Origin: an uncultured archaeon
GTDB lineage: Archaea; Thermoproteota; Nitrososphaeria; Nitrososphaerales; CALBXV01
Length of the DNA stretch: 8,461 nucleotides
Direction of reading: 5' to 3'
Assembly (NCBI GenBank): GCA_937890045.1
Contig: CALBXV010000314.1
Span: forward strand, 1-8,461
Positions 1 through 6,357 of the stretch are shown in pieces (position 1 is the first letter of the stretch; every line of letters starts with the position of its first letter). Both the position numbers and the translations under genes were made by a program. The notes beneath the pieces are model-generated. The model ran no database searches, was not told where the DNA came from, and worked only from the letters and a program-made list of their open reading frames with translations.

Positions 1-156
1 AGGTTTACCTGCTTTATTATTCATAACATAATTAACAAAATTATCATCCTCATCTGTAAATTTAAATTTATCACCACTAAATTTAGATTCAGATACGGGA
101 GCCATAAAATTACGAGTAGACCCTTTATATCCTTCTAATGTTCTTGGCTTAGCCAT
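1..156 (-). CDS. Unidentified phage protein, N-terminal 52 residues only
   Basis: The reading frame opens with ATG at 156-154 and stays open to the window edge, so only 52 residues are visible and the 3' end is missing. The start overlaps the stop of the upstream gp15-like gene as TAATG. It is preceded by the best SD in the window (GGGAGGTGA, 169-161, 7-nt spacer from GGAGG), which supports a real, well-translated gene. The protein begins MAKPRTLEGYKGSTRNF and is polar, with a Lys/Asp-rich stretch around residues 25-40. No signal peptide, membrane segment or recognisable motif is visible. In T4 the gene after 15 is 16 (small terminase), but nothing here lets me identify it as such. Its place in the operon suggests a virion or packaging protein; that is inference only. 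Confidence 0.75.
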   Translation of the reverse strand, partial: MAKPRTLEGYKGSTRNFMAPVSESKFSGDKFKFTDEDDNFVNYVMNNKAGKP

Positions 157-1505
157 TAAATCACCTCCCGTTGATATCCAATAAGAATAGAATCACCAAG
201 TAATATATTTATTCCAATTCCACTAGTTCCTAATTTACTTATATTTATATGTCTTTGATTAGTATTAAGATAAAAATCAACATTTGTACTATCTGTCTGA
301 TTAGTATTTGAACTTAAATCTAATCCATTTACTAATACATATACAGTACCACTTTTCATCCTTTTATTTGAATCTAATGTTGGTACATAAGTTGCAAATG
401 AAGATGATGCCGCGGAAGATGATGCATTTCCTGCAAACCGCTGAGAACCTACAAAATAAGCAGTATTTGCATATCCTAAACTTAATACAGATTTTGTATC
501 TGTACTAGATGAAGGTTCTCCTGTACTTCTCATAATATACATCGTTTCACCACCATAGGTATTTGTAAATTCTAAATCTTGTATTTGATTACCCACCTGA
601 CCAGCAATACCTCTAATAAAATCTGAAGATGCCCCTAATCCACTCTGTACACCTGTAGTATATCTTACCGTTTGTGCATTTGTATCTGGACTATATATAG
701 ATGATAAATGTAAACCACTTTCATCCATAATTTTTAAAGTTTTAGGTGAAAATGATTTATTTGTCAACATATAATTATTAAATTCTTTAGGTACAAGATA
801 ACCTCTAAATGAAAAACTAAAAGTAGTCTTAATCAACCTTTCATTATCAGCCATTTCAGTAGCATCGTCAAATGAATCTATAGCAACTCTAAATTTAAAC
901 TTACCTGGTTCTCCCCAATATGAACCATCACTCCAATTTATAGTTTCAACAATTTTATTCATTTGTTCAATATAAGTAGTCCATATAATACACTCATATG
1001 TCATTGTCATATAGTCAGGCATTGCTACAGAATAAAATTCCTGCGAAGGTTTTTTACCTTGCAATACTGAAAACCTATCATATCTATTTTCTTGAGTATA
1101 CTTTCTTTCAAATGTATAATGAAGTTTTGGATCTTCTGGATTCATTTTATCAACTGAAATGGTATCATCTTTAGCTAAACTATTTCTTTTAAAAACAACA
1201 AGAGGTATTATAAGTTGTTTTTTTGAATCTCTTAAATAACCTTGTCTCTGTATAGTTTTCCATCTTTCTGGATTGGCATAATATACAGGAACCTTAACAA
1301 CTTCACCATTTTCAACAACTGTAGGTTTTATTACCTCATTAAAATAATACATAATAGCTGCATCTATATCCATCAGTCCTACTGATACATCTTTAACAGT
1401 ATCCTTTTTTCTAGATAATTGTTGCGCTCTATTTTCTACAGGTGCTGCTCTAAGAGCACCAACTAACTTTCTTTGTGAACGTGGTAACGGTTTTAATCTT
1501 GCCAT
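156..1505 (-). CDS. 15: Tail sheath stabiliser/terminator-like protein (T4 gp15 type) with a long C-terminal extension
   Basis: A 449-residue protein. In T4-like phages gp15 forms the hexameric ring capping the tail tube and contracted sheath, where the tail meets the neck. Residues about 47-250 follow the gp15 pattern. There is a region with VVKVPVYYANPERW (T4 gp15 has a similar V-P-x-x-Y-A-S segment). Then comes YECIIWTTYIEQMNKIVETI (T4: Y-x-L-x-I-F-T-R-Y-x-x-x-M-x-Q-I-V-E). Then a KFKFRVAIDSFDD segment, and TTFSFSFRGYLVPKEF, matching the T4 strand ending in a G-W-x-x-P motif. The match is from memory of T4 gp15, not from a search. T4 gp15 is about 272 residues; here about 200 extra residues follow, rich in Ser/Thr/Asn and probably beta-structured. 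The start overlaps the previous stop as TAATG, with a weak SD (GAGAA, 1517-1513). Position right after the gp14-like gene agrees. Confidence 0.7.
   Translation of the reverse strand: MARLKPLPRSQRKLVGALRAAPVENRAQQLSRKKDTVKDVSVGLMDIDAAIMYYFNEVIKPTVVENGEVVKVPVYYANPERWKTIQRQGYLRDSKKQLIIPLVVFKRNSLAKDDTISVDKMNPEDPKLHYTFERKYTQENRYDRFSVLQGKKPSQEFYSVAMPDYMTMTYECIIWTTYIEQMNKIVETINWSDGSYWGEPGKFKFRVAIDSFDDATEMADNERLIKTTFSFSFRGYLVPKEFNNYMLTNKSFSPKTLKIMDESGLHLSSIYSPDTNAQTVRYTTGVQSGLGASSDFIRGIAGQVGNQIQDLEFTNTYGGETMYIMRSTGEPSSSTDTKSVLSLGYANTAYFVGSQRFAGNASSSAASSSFATYVPTLDSNKRMKSGTVYVLVNGLDLSSNTNQTDSTNVDFYLNTNQRHINISKLGTSGIGINILLGDSILIGYQREVI
161..169 (-). promoter_or_regulatory. Strong ribosome binding site for the gene starting at 156
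   Basis: The minus strand reads GGGAGGTGA, an extended match to the anti-SD of 16S rRNA, with 7 nt between GGAGG and the ATG. It lies inside the last codons of the gp15-like gene. It fixes the start of the downstream gene despite the TAATG overlap. Confidence 0.75.
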
Positions 1506-1990
1506 TAGATACTTCTCACTCTCTGAATATTTAAGCTACTTTTTCTAATTAAATGTGCACTACAATCTACAGACCAATTTTGGTTATACTGACCACCAAC
1601 TAATTGATTTTCATTAACACTACTAACTTCCCAATGTGCATAATTCCAATCAATCAAATCACCAATTTCTGTAACTAATGATAATTCTAACAGAGTAGGT
1701 CTCAAAAATCTGAATATTGCATTTTGCCTTAAATCTGGACCAAACTCATCAACGTTAAAGTCAAAATCTTCAGATTCAATTATACACGCAACTTTAACGC
1801 CAGGTTGAAACACTTTTCCACCTTGCGCTTCACCATATAAATTTACTTTAGTGTCATATGCTGATATTTTATAAATAGTAACAGTTTGATTGATTATACC
1901 ATCTTTAGCATTAAGTAAATCACCAATCAGTTCTTTATTTACTCTTTCAAAAACATCAATATCTCTTTGAGGTAAAAATCTTCCTGCCAT
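1505..1990 (-). CDS. 14: Neck / head-completion protein, T4 gp14-like
   Basis: A 161-residue protein, shorter than T4 gp14 (about 256). gp14 joins gp13 in the neck that seals the DNA-filled head and makes the tail docking site. Visible features are LYGEAQGGKVFQPGVKVACI (about residues 51-70), an acidic ESEDFDFNVDEFGPD segment, then EIGDLIDWNYAHWEVSSV with a downstream GGQYNQNW. The order 'GDLI, hydrophobic, WEV, GQ' resembles the T4 gp14 stretch in which GDLIYF is followed by FEINWVE and QLGQN. Resemblance is weak in sequence and rests partly on gene order. The gene begins 4 nt after the previous stop, its SD (AGGA, 2001-1998, 7-nt spacer) lies in the end of the upstream gene, and its stop overlaps the next start, so the three genes are probably translationally coupled. 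Confidence 0.6.
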   Translation of the reverse strand: MAGRFLPQRDIDVFERVNKELIGDLLNAKDGIINQTVTIYKISAYDTKVNLYGEAQGGKVFQPGVKVACIIESEDFDFNVDEFGPDLRQNAIFRFLRPTLLELSLVTEIGDLIDWNYAHWEVSSVNENQLVGGQYNQNWSVDCSAHLIRKSSLNIQRVRSI

Positions 1991-1994
1991 AATG

Positions 1995-3140
1995 TTATCC
2001 TATAAAAATGGGATCGGGAACTTTTCTTAACTTTTCTTGTAAAAAGTCAGCTTCATCTCTATCTGCTTCTAAGAGCGCTCTCCTACTAGTAGTTTCTAAA
2101 GTTTCTCTTAATTGTGATAATAATTGATCTTTTTCTGTAGATGCTTCTGAACGTAATGTTTCACCATCAAGAGTTGTTTCTGCTCCAGGTATTGGAATAG
2201 AACCATACTTACTTCGTATCATTCCTAAAAGTTCTTTAGATAAAGAGTATCCATATTTTCTAATCCATTGTTTTCCTGGATCATTTATAAATTTATACTC
2301 CATATTGTCAAATTGAGCATTTGAAAAGTCAGATACAACGTTAACAGACCCACTATACTCTGCATGTAATGGATTATCCCTATCTGTTTTTGAAATGTAT
2401 TGAAATCTAAGTGTAAAATTAGTAGTGGGTCTTGGAAATATTCTAATCTGATTATTAGTCATTTCAAATGTATATGAAGATTTTCTTATTTGATCATTAA
2501 ACTCTATAGCTTGTGTTCTCATTAAATCTTCATGAATTGGCATCATTAAAAATGTTACCGCTGGAGAATAATCTCCCCAACCAAATTGATCTAACAAATT
2601 AATAGATCCCCCTCCTGTACCTGCATATGGATCAAAATATCTTGAAACAGCAGGTGATGCTTCATAAAATACCCTTTTTATTTCTATTGCACCACTACCT
2701 GAAGTATCTGTAAATATTTTATTTATATCATATGTTTGAGTACCACTTGTAATCGCTATAGATCCAGTTTGCCAACTTACAGGTCCACCAACTCCTGCTT
2801 CTGTACCATAACGTTCTGCTATTCTTATTTGATTCCCAAAAGTGGGTACTACGTGTTTATGCGTAAAATTAGAGGATGTTGGTTGTCCTGCTAATGAAAG
2901 TAAATTGTCTTTAATGTTAACTTGATTAACTTGTGATGAATATTCTGAGATAGATTCCTCGAAACAAGTATAAAATTGTGAATCTTGTAACTCAACTTCC
3001 ATAATAGGGTATCCAAGCCTCTTTGCACACCAATTTGCGAATTTTGGAGCTTCTGATTGAAATGTAGCATCATTATCATAAAACCCATAAGGTGTATTTC
3101 CACTTACTGCTGAGCCACTACCTGGCCATATAGCTTCCAT
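1995..3140 (-). CDS. 13: Neck protein, T4 gp13-like
   Basis: A 381-residue protein, longer than T4 gp13 (about 309). gp13 binds the portal after packaging and, with gp14, closes the head. The N-terminus has a segment I associate with the neck protein of marine T4-like phages: TPYGFYDNDATFQ (16-28), then WCAKRLGYPIMEVELQDSQF (37-56), then CFEESISEYSSQVNQVNIKD (59-78). A central beta-rich part carries QIRIFPRPTTNFTLRFQY. The C-terminal part reads WIRKYGYSLSKELLGMIRSK, then IPIPGAETTLDGETLRSEAS, then an amphipathic helix (EKDQLLSQLRETLE), the pattern I recall from gp13 C-termini. It is the first gene after the capsid terminator and has SD AGGAG at 3153-3149 with an 8-nt spacer. A generic 'virion structural protein' label would be the cautious alternative. 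Confidence 0.7.
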   Translation of the reverse strand: MEAIWPGSGSAVSGNTPYGFYDNDATFQSEAPKFANWCAKRLGYPIMEVELQDSQFYTCFEESISEYSSQVNQVNIKDNLLSLAGQPTSSNFTHKHVVPTFGNQIRIAERYGTEAGVGGPVSWQTGSIAITSGTQTYDINKIFTDTSGSGAIEIKRVFYEASPAVSRYFDPYAGTGGGSINLLDQFGWGDYSPAVTFLMMPIHEDLMRTQAIEFNDQIRKSSYTFEMTNNQIRIFPRPTTNFTLRFQYISKTDRDNPLHAEYSGSVNVVSDFSNAQFDNMEYKFINDPGKQWIRKYGYSLSKELLGMIRSKYGSIPIPGAETTLDGETLRSEASTEKDQLLSQLRETLETTSRRALLEADRDEADFLQEKLRKVPDPIFIG

Positions 3141-3173
3141 ATTTTATTCTCCTAAAAGATATTATTACTCAAC

Positions 3174-3184
3174 TATAAATATAA
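3174..3184. promoter_or_regulatory. AT-rich TATAAATATAA element before the neck operon (possible promoter)
   Basis: The plus strand carries TATAAATATAA here, between the capsid terminator and the start at 3140. The same 11-mer occurs at 7302-7312 upstream of another gene, and on the minus strand at 249-239 inside a gene. It resembles the T4 late promoter core TATAAATA, but here it faces away from the minus-strand genes, so a promoter role is uncertain. A promoter is expected nearby because the terminator would otherwise cut off the neck genes. Confidence 0.3.
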
Positions 3185-3190
3185 TGGCAT

Positions 3191-3216
3191 AAAAAAAGGG
3201 TGGAAAACATCCACCC
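3191..3216 (-). terminator. Rho-independent terminator after the major capsid gene
   Basis: On the minus strand the sequence is GGGTGGA, loop TGTTT, TCCACCC, followed directly by seven T. This is a perfect 7-bp GC-rich stem with a 5-nt loop and U tract, 31 nt past the capsid stop. It would end or attenuate the scaffold-capsid transcript and separate its level from the neck genes. The plus-strand copy is followed by TCTTTTC, so weak bidirectional action is possible. Confidence 0.9.
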
Positions 3217-3247
3217 TCTTTTCATAATCTACTTATATAAACTAATA

Positions 3248-4876
3248 TTAGACATAGTTTACATCAGCAACGATAACTTTACCATAGAATTCCGGACGCA
3301 CGATTTTCTTCGCGTATCTGGTCATCACACCCTTACGAGGTGTAAAGTTTGTTGGATCGTATACCAATGGAGTCATAATTAGAGGTACATAAGGAGCATA
3401 CACTGCACCAGTTTCAAGGAAGTTACTTCCTCTGAAACCCATAAGAATTACATTTTCATGCATATATGGGTTCTTATAAACTGTAAAGCGATTGTTTAAC
3501 ATTCCAACCTTTTGTACGCCCATGGCCCACTGTTGGTTGGATGCATCACCAGTTGCTGTAGATGCATATCCTGGAATAGACTCGATGATAGTTGCTGTTT
3601 CAGGTGAAACCACCATGAAATTAGCACCACCACGCAGTGTCTTCTGATGAATCGTATTAGACACTGATTGGAGTTTATTACCTAACGTCTGGAACCAAGT
3701 TCCTTTCGTATATGCACTGGCATTTGCAGAACTTTCTGCAAATAATCCAGTAGCAGCATCATACTCGTATGCAGGTCTTGCAGACCAACGTTCAACTTTA
3801 GCATCAGCATTAGCCATCAACATATCAAGAATTTCAAGATCGATTTCCATCGAAATGTATTCACTCAACATTGAGGTAAGTTCAGCTTCAGCATCAACGC
3901 TATGGTAAGCATTTAAATCCTGCGCGAGTTCTGGAGTCCAAACGGCCTTCAGTTTCCGAGTCTTAGCGACAATCGGTACTGAAACCATCTGAATATCAAT
4001 CTCTGGAATGCCAACATCTGCTTCAGGTACAGCAGCACCTGCAGCAGCTTCAAAATCACCACGAGATGTATCAGTCGGTTGACGATGATACTTTATCTCC
4101 ATAGCAGCACCTTCTAGTTCATACTGTGAACCAGCAGAGGCTACAATCATAGTAATTTGTGAATCTGGAGCGGCAACAGTACCAGATATCTGCGTATAAG
4201 CAGGATACCAAGTACTTAATGTCGTAGCAACACTAGCAACAGGTTCGAAAGCGCGAACACCTTCAAGATCTGGACGTGTAAGTGTAGATGTTGCGAACGA
4301 AATCTTCCGTAAGTTACCAAAAGAGGCACTTAGTGAAGGTTCGAAATCAACATCTTTCCACGTTACAGAACCAGAAGTATAAGTTACAGATGTTGCCGAC
4401 CTATCGTTAATTGAATACCCAAACTTACCTGCACCGTACAGACCACCATCTGCATCATCGTTTGAACCTGATGTATCACCATGAACATCAGAACCAACGT
4501 TATGCAAACTAGTTTGTGCTGTACCATACTTAAAGTCTAGATAAAAAATCAGTCCAGAAGGAAGGTTCATAGGTTGAACAGAAACAAAGTCCTGTGCAGC
4601 TATTTCACCAAAAATTCTTCGGACCAACGGAAGTGCGACACCTGACCACTCTTCTTTATTAGAAGTTGTGCTTACTCTTGAAGCTTCATCAATTAATTGA
4701 CGAGCCTGATTCTCAAGTAGCACGGCCATTCCGTGAGTTTGTGTAGAGTCCTTAAGACCGTCTAACAGACCAGTAGGAGACCATTTTTTGACAAGTTTCT
4801 TTGTCTGGTCTCTTAACTGCCTAGCGGGGTTATACCCACTCATAATTTTCTCAATAGATGAAAATCTATCTGCCAT
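3248..4876 (-). CDS. 23: Major capsid protein, T4 gp23 family (precursor with cleaved N-terminus)
   Basis: A 542-residue precursor (T4 gp23: 521) forming the hexamers of the head shell. Clear family segments are PLVRRIFGEIAAQDF followed by VSVQPMNLPSGLIFYLDFKY (about 83-117), RKLKAVWTPELAQDLNAYHS in the middle, GGANFMVVSPETATIIE, and the C-terminal RKGVMTRYAKKIVRPEFYGK. The N-terminal 64 residues look like the removable delta piece. LIDE|A at E64-A65 fits the T4 prohead protease rule (Leu/Ile-x-Glu, then cut) and lies almost where T4 gp23 is cut (E65). The Gly/Ser/Asp-rich stretch at about 125-210 probably belongs to a variable surface-exposed part. Start ATG at 4876 has SD GGAG with a 7-nt spacer, 21 nt after the scaffold stop. 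Base composition is clearly richer in GC than the neck genes, as expected for a very highly expressed gene. Confidence 0.97.
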   Translation of the reverse strand: MADRFSSIEKIMSGYNPARQLRDQTKKLVKKWSPTGLLDGLKDSTQTHGMAVLLENQARQLIDEASRVSTTSNKEEWSGVALPLVRRIFGEIAAQDFVSVQPMNLPSGLIFYLDFKYGTAQTSLHNVGSDVHGDTSGSNDDADGGLYGAGKFGYSINDRSATSVTYTSGSVTWKDVDFEPSLSASFGNLRKISFATSTLTRPDLEGVRAFEPVASVATTLSTWYPAYTQISGTVAAPDSQITMIVASAGSQYELEGAAMEIKYHRQPTDTSRGDFEAAAGAAVPEADVGIPEIDIQMVSVPIVAKTRKLKAVWTPELAQDLNAYHSVDAEAELTSMLSEYISMEIDLEILDMLMANADAKVERWSARPAYEYDAATGLFAESSANASAYTKGTWFQTLGNKLQSVSNTIHQKTLRGGANFMVVSPETATIIESIPGYASTATGDASNQQWAMGVQKVGMLNNRFTVYKNPYMHENVILMGFRGSNFLETGAVYAPYVPLIMTPLVYDPTNFTPRKGVMTRYAKKIVRPEFYGKVIVADVNYV

Positions 4877-4897
4877 GATCTTTCTCCGATTAAAGAA

Positions 4898-6127
4898 TTA
4901 AGAATTAATATTAGCTAACTTCTTAAACCGATTCCTCAACGAAGATGCTTCAGAAATTACTTTCCGAGACTTAGACTTAGTTGAAGCAACAGCTTTAGAT
5001 GCTGAGCCTTTACTTTCCTTAATTCCACGTTTAGCACCACCACCAAAAGATTCTGCCATCGTTGCGTAAACAAGTTTGACTTCCCTTAGTGTTCGTGCTC
5101 TATCAAAAGTCTCAATGACTTTAACTTTCTTTTCTTCGCTTAGGCTATGTGCTCTAAACAATTTATTAGTGAAAAGTAGTTTAGCATTGAGTAGATTAAC
5201 TTCATTCAGTTTAGAACGAAGATATCTAACCACCTTGCGATGCTCTTCTAGCTCATTTTTAAGCGCTTCAGCATCCTCTTCTTCTGCTTCTTCATCATCT
5301 TCAGTGAGTGCTTTAAGAATTTCTTCGAGATCGATGTCTTCATTTTCTACGCCATCTTGTAGATCATCAACAACTTCCTCTTCGCCTTCTTCACCCTCTG
5401 GTGATTCACCAGCATCTGCAGGTTCTTCAGAACCCTGACCAGCGTCAGACGAATCTGATGCCTCAGGTGAAGGTTCTTTATTCTCTGCATCGCCAACATC
5501 AGAAGAATCAAGATCTGAATCAGAATCGGCACCAGCGTCGGTTAAGTCATCAACGACTTCCTCTTCGCCTTCTTCGCCAGCTTCTTGTTCAGTAATCTCT
5601 GCTTCCAATTCCTTTAGAATTGCTTCAAGATCAAGATCTTCTTCTGCTTCTTCTTCAGCAGCTTCTTCTTCACCCTCTTCATCCTGTTCATCCATAGCGG
5701 GGTCTTCTTCAGCTTCCTCTTCATCAGCAGGAGCTTCTTCAGCTTCCTCTTCATCTTGTTCAGCAACAACGGGAGCGTACTTGACACCATTTATTTCAAT
5801 GACGCCTTCTTCTTCCATTTCTTCTTCGGGCTCTTCAGCTTCTTCATCTTCCTCTTCCATTTCACCTTCTTCAGGTTCAACAGCAGGTTCTTCTACACCA
5901 AAGCCATCACCAGAATCTTCTTCACCCTCTTCTTCAGCGGGTTCTTCTTCTTCTGGAGCTTCCTCATCATCCTGTTCTTCCATATCTATTTCACTCTGGA
6001 TTTTCTTGGATAACATAGATTTTAACTTAGGTGTGAATGCTTCTTCGAGAGCCATCTTCGCATTTGCAAGTGCGGTTTCTCTAACAGCTTTTGCGTCAGC
6101 AATAGCTTCTTTTAAGAGATCATCCAT
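4898..6127 (-). CDS. 22: Capsid assembly scaffold / prohead core protein (gp22-like), highly acidic
   Basis: A 409-residue protein directly upstream of the capsid gene, the position of T4 gene 22, whose product forms the prohead core and is later chopped up by the prohead protease. Residues 1-45 are a helical start (MDDLLKEAIADAKAVRETAL...). Residues about 46-287 are almost entirely Glu/Asp/Ala/Gly with few hydrophobics. Residues 288-360 are a helical, coiled-coil-like part (KVVRYLRSKLNEVNLLNAKL; FDRARTLREVKLVYATMAES). Residues 362-409 are a basic Ser/Lys tail. Candidate cuts of the Leu/Ile-x-Glu type are plentiful (LKE7|A, LEE29|A, ISE393|A and others). It is longer than T4 gp22 (269) because of the acidic centre. 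ATG 6127 is preferred over a TTG nine codons earlier because SD GGGAG lies 7 nt before the ATG. The acidic tract creates long spurious frames on the other strand. Confidence 0.85.
   Translation of the reverse strand: MDDLLKEAIADAKAVRETALANAKMALEEAFTPKLKSMLSKKIQSEIDMEEQDDEEAPEEEEPAEEEGEEDSGDGFGVEEPAVEPEEGEMEEEDEEAEEPEEEMEEEGVIEINGVKYAPVVAEQDEEEAEEAPADEEEAEEDPAMDEQDEEGEEEAAEEEAEEDLDLEAILKELEAEITEQEAGEEGEEEVVDDLTDAGADSDSDLDSSDVGDAENKEPSPEASDSSDAGQGSEEPADAGESPEGEEGEEEVVDDLQDGVENEDIDLEEILKALTEDDEEAEEEDAEALKNELEEHRKVVRYLRSKLNEVNLLNAKLLFTNKLFRAHSLSEEKKVKVIETFDRARTLREVKLVYATMAESFGGGAKRGIKESKGSASKAVASTKSKSRKVISEASSLRNRFKKLANINS
5361..5580 (-). repeat. Internal duplication in the acidic region of the scaffold gene
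   Basis: The 12-residue string GEEGEEEVVDDL is encoded twice, around 5398-5363 and 5577-5544, with near-identical DNA. Each copy lies near an acidic, hydrophobic-spaced helix of similar sequence (LDLEAILKELEAE and IDLEEILKALTED). The surrounding Glu/Ala tract is low-complexity GAA/GAG-rich DNA. This looks like expansion by slippage or unequal recombination within the gene. Confidence 0.75.
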
Positions 6128-6134
6128 TTTATTT

Positions 6135-6139
6135 CTCCC
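6135..6139 (-). promoter_or_regulatory. Ribosome binding site that decides the scaffold start
   Basis: The minus strand reads GGGAG, 7 nt before ATG at 6127. The alternative in-frame TTG at 6154 lies upstream of this site and would put the SD inside the coding region. The 7-nt spacing equals that of the capsid, bS21 and gp14-like genes. Confidence 0.8.
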
Positions 6140-6170
6140 TACATATAAAGTCAAAGTTCCCAGCTCGACC

Positions 6171-6228
6171 TTTTGGATTTAATTATCCGAAAGGAACTAC
6201 CTTATCATGTTTTGATTTTGGATTTAAT
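6171..6228. repeat. 13-bp direct repeat TTTTGGATTTAAT, two copies
   Basis: Perfect copies at 6171-6183 and 6216-6228, 45 bp start to start, in the leader before the scaffold gene. The spacing is close to four helical turns, so a pair of binding sites for a regulator is conceivable. Each copy overlaps an arm of a neighbouring inverted repeat. Confidence 0.65.
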
Positions 6229-6357
6229 ATAGTTATTGGGAACTATAATTTGAGTTACTATGTAGTACGTTATATAGGATTGCCTGAAAACGGCAGATAA
6301 CGTATTCTTTATTACATTACATATATAAGTATAAAGTTTTGCGCCAAAACGTCACGA

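Larger units (their letters stand above)
6128..6357. promoter_or_regulatory. Structured non-coding leader between bS21 and scaffold genes
   Basis: No credible gene fits in this 230-bp gap, the longest in the window. It contains a 10-bp inverted repeat with one G-T pair at 6169-6194 (loop 6179-6184). It also has a perfect 7-bp inverted repeat TATAGTT/AACTATA at 6228-6247, and TACGTTAT/ATAACGTA at 6266-6304 enclosing a small TGCC/GGCA hairpin. A long-range 8-bp pair AGTTCCCA (6155-6162) / TGGGAACT (6237-6244) shares bases with the second hairpin. A 13-bp direct repeat TTTTGGATTTAAT occurs at 6171 and 6216. Promoter and 5' leader of the scaffold-capsid unit is the natural reading; a small RNA is possible. 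No convincing T4-type late promoter or U-rich terminator was found in it. Confidence 0.5.

Noticed and set aside
308..508. Plus-strand frame of 66 codons, and similar ones at 7559-7774 and minus 2891-3103
   Set aside because: These are shadows of well-supported minus-strand genes, with compositions driven by AT-rich codons and no independent start signals.
3200..3382. Plus-strand frame of 60 codons
   Set aside because: It begins in the terminator stem and runs antisense to the conserved capsid C-terminus; no SD and no protein-like pattern.
6128..6154. TTG at 6154 as the scaffold start
   Set aside because: It would put the good SD GGGAG inside the gene. ATG at 6127 has ideal 7-nt spacing and gives a typical MDDLLKEA start.
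5781..6182. Open plus-strand frame of 133 codons, Ser-rich
   Set aside because: It is the antisense of the Glu-rich tract of the scaffold gene (GAA/GAG reads as TTC/CTC/TCT), with no SD and a low-complexity product. The same holds for frames at 5076-5438, 5401-5595 and 5756-6013.
6281..6295. TGCC/GGCA hairpin as a terminator after bS21
   Set aside because: The stem is only 4 bp and no T run follows on the minus strand. It fits better as part of a larger paired element.
6155..6357. tRNA gene or CRISPR array in the leader
   Set aside because: No T-loop GTTCGA-type motif or cloverleaf spacing was seen, and the repeats are only two 13-mers, not a regular array.
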